Of a stretch of 64,000 nucleotides of DNA, positions 8,228-18,973 are shown in pieces. This stretch comes from Parolsenella sp958406235 (lineage in GTDB: Bacteria; Actinomycetota; Coriobacteriia; Coriobacteriales; Atopobiaceae): NCBI RefSeq assembly GCF_039062465.1, contig NZ_JBCLNF010000003.1, forward strand, positions 62,001 to 126,000, read 5' to 3'. The notes below the pieces were generated by a model, which was not told the DNA's origin, did not search any database, and worked only from the letters and a program-made list of their open reading frames with translations. How positions within the stretch are numbered: position 1 is the stretch's first letter; each line of letters opens with the position of its first letter. The position numbers and the translations under genes are program-made.

Positions 8228-9742
8228 TTACATGTAGTTGCACAGGTGCGGGAGAGCCGTCTCGGTGTAGCCAAGTGCCTCGGCGCAGGTGGGCTCGCCA
8301 TTGCAGACGGCGATGATCTGGTCGATGAGACGGTCGCGAAGCTCTTCCATGGACTCGGGCCCATAGATCGTGGCCTGCGCGTCGAAGTCGATGTTGTCGG
8401 CCATGGTCTGAGCCGTGCGGCCATTGGCCGTGATGCGGAGCACGGGCGCGATGGCATTGCCCGTGGGCGTGCCGAGGCCCGTCGAGAAGATCACGAGCTG
8501 GCAGCCGCCGGCGATGATGCCGCCCACGCTGGACGGATCGTTGCCCGGCGTGTCCATGATGACGAGGCCCTCGTGGCTCTTGAGCTTAGCCGCATAGGGA
8601 TAGACGGCGTTGATGGGGCTGTGACCCGCCTTGTGGATGCAGCCGAGGGACTTCTCCTCGAGCGTCGTCAGGCCGCCGGCCATATTGCCGGGGCTGGGGT
8701 TGCCCTCGCGCATCTCGGCGCCGAACATCTGCACGTACTTCTCGTAGTCGCGCACGATCTTGAGGATCTGCTCGCCCACCTCGGGCGTGGAGGCGCGGCG
8801 CGCGAGAATGTGCTCGCCACCAAACAGCTCGGGTGTCTCGCACAGGACGGTCGTGGCACCCTGCGAGACCATCCAGTCAGACACCTCGCCGATGAGCGGG
8901 TTGGAGCCCAGGCCGCTCGAGGTGTCGGAGCCACCGCAGTTGGTGCCAAAGATGAGCTCGGAGACCGGCACGTCCTCTCGCTCGCACAGGCTTGCGTCAC
9001 GGACGAGCTCGCGGGCGATGCGCGTGCCCTCCTCGACGGCCTTGATGGAACCGCCGACCTTCTGGATGATCAGCGAGCGGATGGGCTTGTCGCAGCGCTT
9101 GCGGATGGCATCGATGACGAGGTCGTTCTGGCAGCCCTCGCAACCGAGCGAGACGGCAAGCACGGCATAGACGTTGGGGTTTGCCGCAAGGCCAGCGAGC
9201 GTGTCGACCGTAAGCTGCTGGTCGACGTTCACCTGGCTGCAGCCGTTCTGGTTGTGGAACGTCACGCAGCCGGTGACGGCGCGGGCGATGCGCTCCGTGG
9301 TGTCAGAGGCGCAGATGCTCGTGGGAAGGACGAGCACGTGGTTGCGAATGCCAACCTGACCGTCCGCTCGACGGTAGCCGCGGAAGGTGCGGGTGGACTT
9401 GGGCGCGGTCACAGGGGAAATGGCGTCGGAGGCAGCGGAGGCCACGTCGTTGGCATCCGTGTCCTTGAGGTCATCGGAGCTGGAGCAGTTGTGCGTGTGC
9501 ACATGCTCGCCCGCAGCGATGTCAGCAGTGGCGACACCGATGTACTCGCCATACTTCATGACCTTCTCACCACGCTTGATATCCGTGCGCGCGATCTTGT
9601 GGAACAGCGGAATGTGCTCGCGAGTCACGACATGGCCCTCGCCTCCGCCAGGCAGCGGATAGGCGACGTCAGTGCCAGCCTCGAGCTCGTGAATGGCGAC
9701 GACGACGTTGTCCTTCTCGTCGATGATGACGCCGTTTCTCAT
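8228..9742 (-). CDS. UxaA-family sugar-acid dehydratase, probable L-fuconate dehydratase
   Basis: A 504-residue UxaA (altronate dehydratase) family protein. An N-terminal SAF-type domain (about residues 1-95, with a HVHTHN segment) is joined through a short linker to the UxaA catalytic domain, which begins GYRRADGQVGIRN and contains GCEGCQND and the FGTNCGGSD segment. These enzymes dehydrate sugar acids to 2-keto-3-deoxy acids with a metal or Fe-S centre. GGGAGG, 7 nt upstream, fixes the start at 9742. It is the promoter-proximal gene of the fucose cluster and the only dehydratase there, so L-fuconate is the likely substrate, although the classical bacterial fuconate dehydratase is an unrelated enolase-superfamily protein. 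Confidence 0.85.
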   Translation of the reverse strand: MRNGVIIDEKDNVVVAIHELEAGTDVAYPLPGGGEGHVVTREHIPLFHKIARTDIKRGEKVMKYGEYIGVATADIAAGEHVHTHNCSSSDDLKDTDANDVASAASDAISPVTAPKSTRTFRGYRRADGQVGIRNHVLVLPTSICASDTTERIARAVTGCVTFHNQNGCSQVNVDQQLTVDTLAGLAANPNVYAVLAVSLGCEGCQNDLVIDAIRKRCDKPIRSLIIQKVGGSIKAVEEGTRIARELVRDASLCEREDVPVSELIFGTNCGGSDTSSGLGSNPLIGEVSDWMVSQGATTVLCETPELFGGEHILARRASTPEVGEQILKIVRDYEKYVQMFGAEMREGNPSPGNMAGGLTTLEEKSLGCIHKAGHSPINAVYPYAAKLKSHEGLVIMDTPGNDPSSVGGIIAGGCQLVIFSTGLGTPTGNAIAPVLRITANGRTAQTMADNIDFDAQATIYGPESMEELRDRLIDQIIAVCNGEPTCAEALGYTETALPHLCNYM

Positions 9743-9843
9743 GAACGATCCTCCCTCTTTCTGGGACGGTTCATTGCCCACAAAGACCAAGCGCAGCGCC
9801 TGGCGTCCGTTGGTGTTGCCTGAATCCGTGTTGTTCGGATATG

Positions 9844-9965
9844 CGAACCTCGTTCCCAAATTGCAATTGCAGGGTAATTCTATCGCTTGGCGCGTGAAAG
9901 GGTGGCGCTCCGGGCATCCGTGGGCGGTAGTTATTTCTCTGCGAACGGCGTTCGTATTTGCGAAC
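9844..9965. promoter_or_regulatory. Candidate operators upstream of the fucose cluster
   Basis: Two dyads of the form CGAAC-N3-GTTC lie here: 9844-9856 and 9942-9954. The second continues into another CGAAC at 9961-9965, giving three alternating half-sites. The segment 9924-9949 is 22/26 identical to 41714-41739 upstream of the SDR-kdgT pair. Position between the divergent iclR gene and the cluster suits IclR binding. Inference from sequence only. Confidence 0.55.
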
Positions 9966-9985
9966 TATCAGAATCAGTGCTAAGA

Positions 9986-10109
9986 ATGACTAGAAACCTG
10001 AAATACCGAGGCTGCGTGCATGGCCTCAGGACCAGGCTTTTGCCCCAATGACTAGAAACCTGAAGAGCCGAGGCTGCGCGCATGGCCTCCGGACCCGACT
10101 TTTGCCCCA
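9986..10109 (+). repeat. 62-bp tandem duplication upstream of iclR
   Basis: Two adjacent 62-bp units (9986-10047 and 10048-10109) begin ATGACTAGAAACCTGAA and end TTTTGCCCCA, differing at about nine positions. Each contains the dyad GAGGC-N10-GCCTC. The second copy ends 14 bp before the iclR start codon. The dyads could be operators for autoregulation. Confidence 0.9.
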
Positions 10110-10123
10110 AGGGAGCTCAAATA

Positions 10124-10885
10124 ATGACAACGGTTGAGGATAAGACCCAGCATCGCTCGACAAAGCGCGTTCTCGACATCTTCGAGGCGCTTGCGAACGC
10201 TTCCGAGGGACTCACGATGGCGGAGATCTGCCGCGAGGTGAACGCGCCCAAGGGGAGCCTCTCCCCCATCCTGCACACGATGGCAGATACCAGCTACGTC
10301 GCTTATGACGATACGACGAAGCGCTACTCCATCGGCCTCAAGACGTATCTGCTCGGCAAGTCGTTCGATCGCGAGAGCACCTCGATAAACCTGTTCATGG
10401 CAGCGATGCGAGACGTAACAAACGCATGCGGGGAGACCTGTCAGCTCGGCGTTCTCGACCGTGGTCGCGTGCTCTACATCGCCAAGGTGGACTCGCCCCA
10501 GCCCGTGCGTCTCACCTCGAGCATCGGCAAGACGCTGCCCATCCACTACACGGCGATTGGCAAGGCACTCGTAAGCGAAATGGACGAGGAGAAAGTGCGC
10601 GCGATGCTCCAAGAGCCGCTCGAGCGACCCACCGATGCCACGGTGCGAACTGCCGATGAGTTCATTGCCCAGCTTGCCGAGGTAAGGAACGAGGGCTTCG
10701 CCTATGACCGGGAAGAGGCGACGGAGGCCATCCAGTGCATCGGTATAGGTATTCGCAGCCATGGCACGATTCAGTACGGCTTGTCAGTTACAACGCCCTC
10801 CTATCGCCTCACTGAAGACAAGCAAGCGCTCATCAAGGAGGCACTCTCGCGCGCCAAGCGCCATATGGAGCGCGTGCTGGCATAA
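10124..10885 (+). CDS. IclR-family transcriptional regulator
   Basis: A 253-residue regulator: an N-terminal winged helix-turn-helix (about residues 13-70; LTMAEICREVNAPKGSLSPILHTM) and a C-terminal IclR effector-binding domain with the characteristic GYAYDREE-type segment (here GFAYDREEATEAIQCIG). The start at 10124 has GGGAG nine nt upstream. It is divergent from the fucose cluster; IclR proteins often control such sugar-acid operons as repressors or activators bound to short inverted repeats. Both flanks carry tandem duplications, and the downstream one begins inside its last codons. Confidence 0.93.
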   Translation: MTTVEDKTQHRSTKRVLDIFEALANASEGLTMAEICREVNAPKGSLSPILHTMADTSYVAYDDTTKRYSIGLKTYLLGKSFDRESTSINLFMAAMRDVTNACGETCQLGVLDRGRVLYIAKVDSPQPVRLTSSIGKTLPIHYTAIGKALVSEMDEEKVRAMLQEPLERPTDATVRTADEFIAQLAEVRNEGFAYDREEATEAIQCIGIGIRSHGTIQYGLSVTTPSYRLTEDKQALIKEALSRAKRHMERVLA

Positions 10886-11025
10886 GGGTGGCTCAGTCCC
10901 AAGCCAACGACCGGTCCTCGATTCGCGGAGCGCGTGCTGGCGCGAGGATGGCCCGGCCCGAGCCAACGCCCGGTCCTCAATTCGCGGAGCGGGTCACAAG
11001 TATTCGCGGAGCGGGTCACAAACGC
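10867..11025. repeat. Tandem duplications starting in the 3' end of iclR
   Basis: The segment starting GGAGCGCGTGCTGGC, which encodes the iclR C-terminus, recurs 60 bp later (10927), where the stop codon has changed. Two short units starting GGAGCGGGTCACAA follow at 10986 and 11008. The array fills the gap between convergent iclR and the cycloligase gene. No terminator with a T-run was seen here. Confidence 0.85.
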
Positions 11026-11615
11026 TAGCGAAGTAGACGCGTCTCGGTGACGACAATGTCGACGGCACGGTCATGCGTCTCGAGGGCACCCATATCAGCA
11101 AGGGACGGCATCAGCGCCGCATCCCGACAAAGCCCGATGGAGACGCCCCTGAATCGCTCGAGGAACGTGTCATAGAAGCCACCGCCATAACCCAGGCGAT
11201 AGCCCATCTCGTCAAAGGCGAGACCCGGAACGAGGGCGACCGAGCGCTCACCGAGGCACGCAGGGTCAACGCGCCGCTCCCCGCGCGCCAGTGGCTCTTC
11301 GATGCCCATCGCGCTCACTTCGAGCTCGTCACCCACCTCGACGCGATACCACGCGAGAGAGCGAGGACCCGTCACGCGTGGCGCCGCCACCATCTTGCCG
11401 GCCTCCCAGGCAAGACGCACGAGTTCGCGCGTATCGACCTCATCCCTCACGGAGAGGTACGCGAGAACCGCCGGAGCCTCGCGCCATTCCTCGGTCGTCG
11501 CCACGGCGACCGCGATCCGCGCGTCGACCTCGGCGCGAACGGAAGGACCCAGCCCCCGGCGAAGTGCCAGGAGCTGGGTCCTCAACTGTTTCTTATCGAG
11601 TGGCACGGTAGCCAC
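11025..11615 (-). CDS. 5-formyltetrahydrofolate cyclo-ligase
   Basis: ATP-dependent conversion of 5-formyl-THF to 5,10-methenyl-THF. The 196-residue protein has the family hallmark GLAFDEMGYRLGYGGGFYD near residues 130-148 and the N-terminal KxxLR start of the fold. The start is a GTG at 11615, 8 nt after the valS stop codon; a second GTG three codons on is possible. No strong ribosome site is seen, so translation may depend on coupling with valS. Together with fhs and the cyclodeaminase at the left edge it adds to the folate genes in the window. Confidence 0.92.
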   Translation of the reverse strand: MATVPLDKKQLRTQLLALRRGLGPSVRAEVDARIAVAVATTEEWREAPAVLAYLSVRDEVDTRELVRLAWEAGKMVAAPRVTGPRSLAWYRVEVGDELEVSAMGIEEPLARGERRVDPACLGERSVALVPGLAFDEMGYRLGYGGGFYDTFLERFRGVSIGLCRDAALMPSLADMGALETHDRAVDIVVTETRLLR

Positions 11616-11623
11616 GGATCGTC

Positions 11624-14362
<2,739 letters not shown>

Positions 14363-14443
14363 GAATAGCCATCCTCTCGCACGTGTACAACTAGCTGTCC
14401 AGGATAACACGTGCATGGGAGACGAGGACGCCATTGCGGAAAA

Positions 14444-14472
14444 GGTGACAAAGGGACAGCCCCTTTGTCACC
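14444..14472. repeat. Palindromic repeat R1 (GGTGAC arm)
   Basis: Arms GGTGACAAAGGG and CCCTTTGTCACC around a 5-nt centre that reads ACAGC instead of ACAGT. A half copy (TTTGTCACCT) follows at once. First of a pair with R2, upstream of valS. Confidence 0.9.
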
Positions 14473-14494
14473 TTTGTCACCTCAGCGCCTCGGA

Positions 14495-14523
14495 GTTGAC
14501 AAAGGGACTGTCCCTTTGTCAAC
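14495..14523. repeat. Palindromic repeat R2 (GTTGAC arm)
   Basis: Arms GTTGACAAAGGG and CCCTTTGTCAAC around ACTGT. It lies 3 bp after the stop codon of the HIRAN gene and could act as its terminator. Confidence 0.9.
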
Positions 14524-14526
14524 TCT

Positions 14527-14853
14527 CTAGCGTGCGTCGACCATGAACAGGCCCACGAACACCTGGTCCCAGGTCTTGGCCTCGGGATCGACCTGCTGAA
14601 CGCGGCACTCGATCACGCCAGTGTGACCAAAGTGGAGAAGCTGAGCGAGAAGCTCGTTCTTATCCGCAGGCACGAAGCCAAGCTTGACGCCCTGGAACAG
14701 GATGGCGACAGCGTTGGGGTCATAGGGATTGTCAGGCTCAGGGACGAGCGTGAGCTGCATGCCAGGCTTGAGCTCTGACAGGACGAGGGCGCCATCCCAG
14801 TGCTGAAAACCGGCGATGTTGAACGACGTGATGTGACGTGACGGCTCGTACAT
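14527..14853 (-). CDS. HIRAN-domain protein
   Basis: A 108-residue protein consisting essentially of one HIRAN domain: FNIAGFQHWDGALVL, then LTLVPEPDNPYDPNAVAIL and LGFVPADKNELLAQLL. HIRAN domains occur at the N-terminus of SNF2 helicases, where they bind DNA ends, and also as stand-alone bacterial proteins of unknown role. The ATG at 14853 follows GAGGAGG, which rules out the longer upstream frame. The next gene downstream is valS, separated by the R1/R2 palindromes. Role unknown; DNA or stalled-fork binding is only a family-based guess. Confidence 0.8.
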   Translation of the reverse strand: MYEPSRHITSFNIAGFQHWDGALVLSELKPGMQLTLVPEPDNPYDPNAVAILFQGVKLGFVPADKNELLAQLLHFGHTGVIECRVQQVDPEAKTWDQVFVGLFMVDAR

Positions 14854-14971
14854 GGTTGCCTCCTCATGCGGGGCGGCTCTTTTACCTCCCCTCGTTAAGA
14901 CAACCTTACGAGGCGATGTGGACATTAAAGTGAGACCAGCACAATAAGGCGAGACACGCACAACGCCCCAG

Positions 14972-15922
14972 CTAGAGGCCCTGGCGAGAGAGGAAGTCCA
15001 CGACATCGGACATGACCTTCTCCTTGATGGGTTCATTCAGAATCTCGTGACGGACCCCGGGATAGATCGTGAGTTCGACAAGGCGAACGCCAGCATTCCT
15101 GTACTCGCTCACCGCCGCGCGCACGCCACGACCGCGATCGCCTACGGGGTCTTCGGCCCCGGCGATGAAATACAGCGGTAGCCCCGCCGGCACGCGACGG
15201 GCGAGTGCCTCGTCCGTCGCGTCGGCAACGAGACAGGAAAGCGTGTGATAGGCGCCCACGGTGAACGGCTGGCCGCAGAGAGGGTCCGCCTGGTATTCGT
15301 CCACGACCTCAGGGTCCGTGGCAATCCAGTCGACGTTCGTGCGCACGTCCTTGATAGCCTTGGCGTAGGCGCCGGCACCCATCGAATCGATGAGCTTGCT
15401 CACATGACGCTCCCCGCGAAGGGACGCGAGCACGCGCGTCAGCGTCTTGCCGGCGGCCGCCTGGGCATGCGGTTGTTGACCGGTGCCACAAATCACGGCA
15501 GCACTCAGGCCCTCGGCATGGCGCGTGAGGTAGACACGCGTGACGAAGCTGCCCATCGAATGGCCGAAGATGACATGCGGGACATCCGCCAGATAGCGCT
15601 CCCCCACCAGTTCGCGAAGCGCGTGTACGTCTTCCACTAGCACGTCCTCGCCACCCTCGAGCGGCATGTGGCCGAGGTCCGCCTCTGAGGAGACCGTCTT
15701 GCCATGGCCCACGTGATCGTTCGCGCAGACGACGAAGCCCTCGCCCACGAGGTGTTCCGCGAAGGGTGCGTAGCGCTCGACGTGCTCTGCCATGCCGTGG
15801 ACGAGCTGCACCACGGCGCGCGGCGCGAAGTCCGGCTTGACGGCGGCGTCTGGCTCCCAGAGAAGCGCGCGGATGGTCGAGGTGCCATCGTGGCTTGGAT
15901 ACGTGAGCGTAGTAGTGAGCAT
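14972..15922 (-). CDS. Alpha/beta hydrolase (monoacylglycerol-lipase-like, serine aminopeptidase S33 group)
   Basis: A 316-residue cytoplasmic alpha/beta hydrolase. The nucleophile elbow GHSMGS places the catalytic serine at residue 122; an oxyanion-hole segment LVHGMAEH is near 40-47, and the acid (AGAEDPVGD) and histidine (PGVRHEILNE) follow near residues 255 and 290. The HGMAEHxxRY pattern is characteristic of the lysophospholipase/monoglyceride lipase subgroup. No signal peptide. It probably hydrolyses lipid esters, but the substrate cannot be told from sequence. Confidence 0.88.
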   Translation of the reverse strand: MLTTTLTYPSHDGTSTIRALLWEPDAAVKPDFAPRAVVQLVHGMAEHVERYAPFAEHLVGEGFVVCANDHVGHGKTVSSEADLGHMPLEGGEDVLVEDVHALRELVGERYLADVPHVIFGHSMGSFVTRVYLTRHAEGLSAAVICGTGQQPHAQAAAGKTLTRVLASLRGERHVSKLIDSMGAGAYAKAIKDVRTNVDWIATDPEVVDEYQADPLCGQPFTVGAYHTLSCLVADATDEALARRVPAGLPLYFIAGAEDPVGDRGRGVRAAVSEYRNAGVRLVELTIYPGVRHEILNEPIKEKVMSDVVDFLSRQGL

Positions 15923-16104
15923 GCTGCCTCCTGACGGGGTTGTCTTGAGTGCTTATACCCACGTGGCACGGAAGCGGGCCGGTGCCACCGCAACCACACG
16001 ACGTCCGCCCCGGCGCCGCCACTCGGCTGGGTGTCGCGCGCCCGGTCGCCGGCCCGGCGTGGACGACGCCCGGCGCAGGTGGCGCCCGGCGTCATGCGTC
16101 AGCG

Positions 16105-16162
16105 CCTACCTCTTGTAAGGGTTCGGGCCCGATTTCGGCGCAGAAACGTTACAAGAGGTAGG
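16105..16162. repeat. Long inverted repeat in the gap before the hydrolase gene
   Basis: A perfect 14-bp inverted repeat, CCTACCTCTTGTAA (16105-16118) and its mirror at 16149-16162, encloses 30 bp; TTTT follows on the plus strand. Together with the terminator at 16276-16308 it is the only structure seen in the 414-bp gap 15923-16336. Confidence 0.7.
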
Positions 16163-16275
16163 TTTTGGCGAACGCCACGCCACCGCGCGGCCCGCACCCC
16201 GCGCCGCCGCGCCGCGCCACCGCGCCGCCACGCCTCGCCGCCGCACCTCCGCGCCCGGTGCGCGCAAACGAAAGC

Positions 16276-16308
16276 GGCGCCGCACGGGAAACGTCCCCGC
16301 GCGACGCC
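16276..16308 (-). terminator. Terminator of the hydrogenase gene
   Basis: A 13-bp stem (16276-16288 with 16296-16308) follows the hydrogenase stop codon on the minus strand. Its two imperfect positions are G-U wobbles in minus-strand RNA but A-C mismatches in plus-strand RNA, so selection acts on the minus-strand transcript. A T-rich tract (GCTTTCGTTTG) follows. Confidence 0.7.
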
Positions 16309-16336
16309 GCCGCCAGCGACGCTATGCCAGTCCTAG

Positions 16337-17959
16337 CTACTTCTTGGGAACCGAAGCCTCGGTGCTCTCGGCGACGAGCTCGTCACCGTGCTTGCCGTCC
16401 TCGGGACGCTCGAGCTCGGGGATCAGGTCGCAGTAGGCGTTCTCCGTGGCGTTCTTGCGCTCGCTCTTCTTGGCGTACATCTTCACCGCGCCCGCCGTCT
16501 TGGCAACCGCCTGAAGTGTGCCCGCGCCGGCAACGCAGCCACCCGGGCACGCCATGCCCTCGAGCAGGTAGCCGTTGTACTTGCCCTTCACGGCGGCCTT
16601 CATCATCTTGCGGCATTCGTCCAGGCCCTCTGCGTTCACGACGTTGACCTCGCGGTCAGGATGACGACGGTGAATCGCGTTGACTACGGCGTTCGCAACG
16701 CCGCCGGCCACGGCAAAGCCGCGGGCGTCAGCGCTGGCGACCTCGAAGTCGCCGCCCTCGCCAGCGAGGCTCGTGTAGTCGATGTCCTTGGCGCGCATCA
16801 TGCCGGCTATCTCCTCGAAGGTCAACACGAAGTCGACCTCGCTCTTCACGCTCCTGCGCATGGCCTCGAGCTTCTTGGCAGAGCACGGGCCAACGAAGAC
16901 GATCTTGGCGTTGGGGTGCTGCTTGCGAATGAGCCTCGCCGTGAGCGTCATCGGCGTGAGCGCCATCGAGACGCATCCCGCGTGCTCGGGGAACTCCTTC
17001 TTCGCCATGACGGACCACGCAGGGCAGCACGAGGTGCCCATGAACGGGATCTTCTCGGGAACCTCCTTGAGGAAGTCCTCCGCCTCCTCAACGGTGCAGA
17101 GGTCCGCGCCAAGCGCGACCTCCTCCATGCCGGCAAAGCCAAGATCCTTGAAGGCCTCGCGAAGCTTGTCGACGTTGCCCTTGCCACCAAACTGGCCCAC
17201 GAACGCGGGCGCGACCTCGGCGATGACCTCCTCGCCGGCATTGATGGCCATGATCGTCTGGAAGATCTGGCTCTTGTCGGCGATGGCACCAAACGGGCAG
17301 TTCACGAGGCACTGGCCGCAGGAGACGCACTTCTCGTAGTTGATCTCGGCACGGCCGTGCTCGTCGGAGCCGATGGCGTGCATGCCGCAGGCATCGGCAC
17401 AGGGGCGCACGTGGTGATGAATCGCCTGGTAGGGGCAGACACTCGCGCAACGACCGCACTTGATGCACTTCTCGTGGTCGATGAAGGCCTTCTTGTCCTT
17501 GAACGTGATGGCGCCCTTGGGGCAGATCTCGCGACAGGGGTGCGCGAGGCAGCCCTGGCAGGCGTTGGGCATGACGCGATAGACGTTGTCCTCGCAGGCG
17601 TTGCAAGCAAACTTGATGACGTTGACCAGCGGCGCCTCATAGTAGGTCTCGGGCACCGCGGCCTTCTTGAGGCCCTCCGTCACGCTCTCCGGACGATCGA
17701 GGTCCTGGAGCGGGAGACCCATGGCGAGGCGGATGCGCTCCTGGACGATGGCACGCTCGAGGAAGACGGACTCGCGGTACGTCGCCACATCGCCAGGGAT
17801 GATCTCATAGGGCAGGTTGCGGAGGTTGCGCGCGATGGAGTCGAGCTCCTCCTCCGCGTTCTCGCCACCGGCGTCATAGGCGATCTTCGCCACCTCAGCG
17901 AAGACCCTACGACGAATCTCGGTCAGATTTGTATACACGCCACGCATGGTTCCAGACAT
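16337..17959 (-). CDS. Monomeric [FeFe] hydrogenase, group B-like
   Basis: A 540-residue iron-sulfur protein with all three H-cluster signatures: TSCCPAW (Cys311, Cys312), GPCSAKK (Cys359) and MACPGGCVAGAG (Cys471, Cys475). Upstream lie several 4Fe-4S motifs, including CIKCGRCASVCP (165-175) and CVSCGQCLVNCP (211-221), plus an additional Cys-rich segment (119-146). The GPCSAKK form of the second motif is typical of the group B enzymes of anaerobes. It should interconvert protons and H2 or serve as an H2/redox sensor; its partner is unknown. The ATG at 17959 is supported by GGAGAGG. It stands alone, without the HydEFG maturases in this window. Confidence 0.87.
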   Translation of the reverse strand: MSGTMRGVYTNLTEIRRRVFAEVAKIAYDAGGENAEEELDSIARNLRNLPYEIIPGDVATYRESVFLERAIVQERIRLAMGLPLQDLDRPESVTEGLKKAAVPETYYEAPLVNVIKFACNACEDNVYRVMPNACQGCLAHPCREICPKGAITFKDKKAFIDHEKCIKCGRCASVCPYQAIHHHVRPCADACGMHAIGSDEHGRAEINYEKCVSCGQCLVNCPFGAIADKSQIFQTIMAINAGEEVIAEVAPAFVGQFGGKGNVDKLREAFKDLGFAGMEEVALGADLCTVEEAEDFLKEVPEKIPFMGTSCCPAWSVMAKKEFPEHAGCVSMALTPMTLTARLIRKQHPNAKIVFVGPCSAKKLEAMRRSVKSEVDFVLTFEEIAGMMRAKDIDYTSLAGEGGDFEVASADARGFAVAGGVANAVVNAIHRRHPDREVNVVNAEGLDECRKMMKAAVKGKYNGYLLEGMACPGGCVAGAGTLQAVAKTAGAVKMYAKKSERKNATENAYCDLIPELERPEDGKHGDELVAESTEASVPKK

Positions 17960-18214
17960 AAGCGTCCTCTCCTTGAAGGTTGCCCCATCCCAATGGGACC
18001 ACGAGGCGTGCGCCATCCCCATGGCAGGCGTCTCGCGCAAGCGATCTGGCATTCGCGGCGCACGGAACCCACGTCCGTGAATGTCCAATCATTCGTGACC
18101 ATCTTAGCAGCTCAGGCACAGCAGCTCGAGCATTGCGTGAGAAATACGGAATGGCGTTCGTCATACGGAACGACGCGGCCACAACACCGCCATATTGCCA
18201 GGCAGCATTGCCTG

Positions 18215-18970
18215 CTACTCAACTCTCCGCGACGCGAAACCGAGATTCGAAAAACGCTCGGGCCACTCGCCGGCCAAAACCAGCCGTTCGCCCGTCACTG
18301 GGTGCACGAGCGTCTCGCGGGCGGCGTGCAGCATGAGCGGCACGCGACCGGTACGGTCCGCCGGTACGCCGTAGAGGGCATCTCCCACGATCGGGTAACC
18401 GCGGCTCGAGAGGTGAACGCGAATCTGGTGCTTGCGTCCCGTCCTGAGCGTGAGCTCGACGAGCGAGACACGCTTGCCGCGGGCGCCCGCAACCGCCAGG
18501 CGACGCACGAGCGTGAGGCTGGGTTTGCCGTGCGCATCCACGCGCATGCGGCGCGCGTCATGGCGGTCGCGCGCGAGGGGCGCGTCTATCTCGCGCAGGC
18601 CCTCCGGCAGCTCGCCGCGGACGATAGCGAGGTAGCTCTTCTCGATGCCGTCATGGCTCGCCACGAGCGCGTCGAGCTTGGGCTGCACGGCCTTGTCCAG
18701 GCTGAACAGCACGAGCCCCGTGGTGTCGCGGTCGAGGCGCTGCACGGCCTGGAGCCGCGCGGCGGCCTCGACCCTCCCCTCGCGCTCGAGGTGCGTGCGG
18801 ACGAGGTCCGTGAGCGAGGCCGCGCCCGTGCCATCGCCATGCACGATGATGCCCGCGGGCTTATCCACCGCGAGAAGCCACTCGTCCTCGTAGACGACCG
18901 CGGGCGCGGCCAGGCCCTCGCCGGAGAGCCCGCTCGCGCCCGCGGAGGCGTTGTCATATGTGCGCGCCAC
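18215..18970 (-). CDS. RluA-family pseudouridine synthase
   Basis: Isomerises specific uridines to pseudouridine in rRNA or tRNA. The 251-residue protein has VDKPAGIIVH (34-44), the catalytic motif RLDRDTTG with Asp80, and the C-terminal GRKHQIRVHLSSRGYPIVGD segment. The usual HRLD reads QRLD here, a conservative change next to the catalytic Asp. There is no S4 domain. It starts with GTG at 18970, 3 nt after the hisS stop codon, and is probably co-translated with it. The exact target uridine cannot be assigned. Confidence 0.9.
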   Translation of the reverse strand: MARTYDNASAGASGLSGEGLAAPAVVYEDEWLLAVDKPAGIIVHGDGTGAASLTDLVRTHLEREGRVEAAARLQAVQRLDRDTTGLVLFSLDKAVQPKLDALVASHDGIEKSYLAIVRGELPEGLREIDAPLARDRHDARRMRVDAHGKPSLTLVRRLAVAGARGKRVSLVELTLRTGRKHQIRVHLSSRGYPIVGDALYGVPADRTGRVPLMLHAARETLVHPVTGERLVLAGEWPERFSNLGFASRRVE

Positions 18971-18973
18971 GCC

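Noticed and set aside
14363..14526. T-box riboswitch upstream of valS
   Set aside because: No T-box core sequence or specifier stem was seen; the gap contains only R1 and R2.
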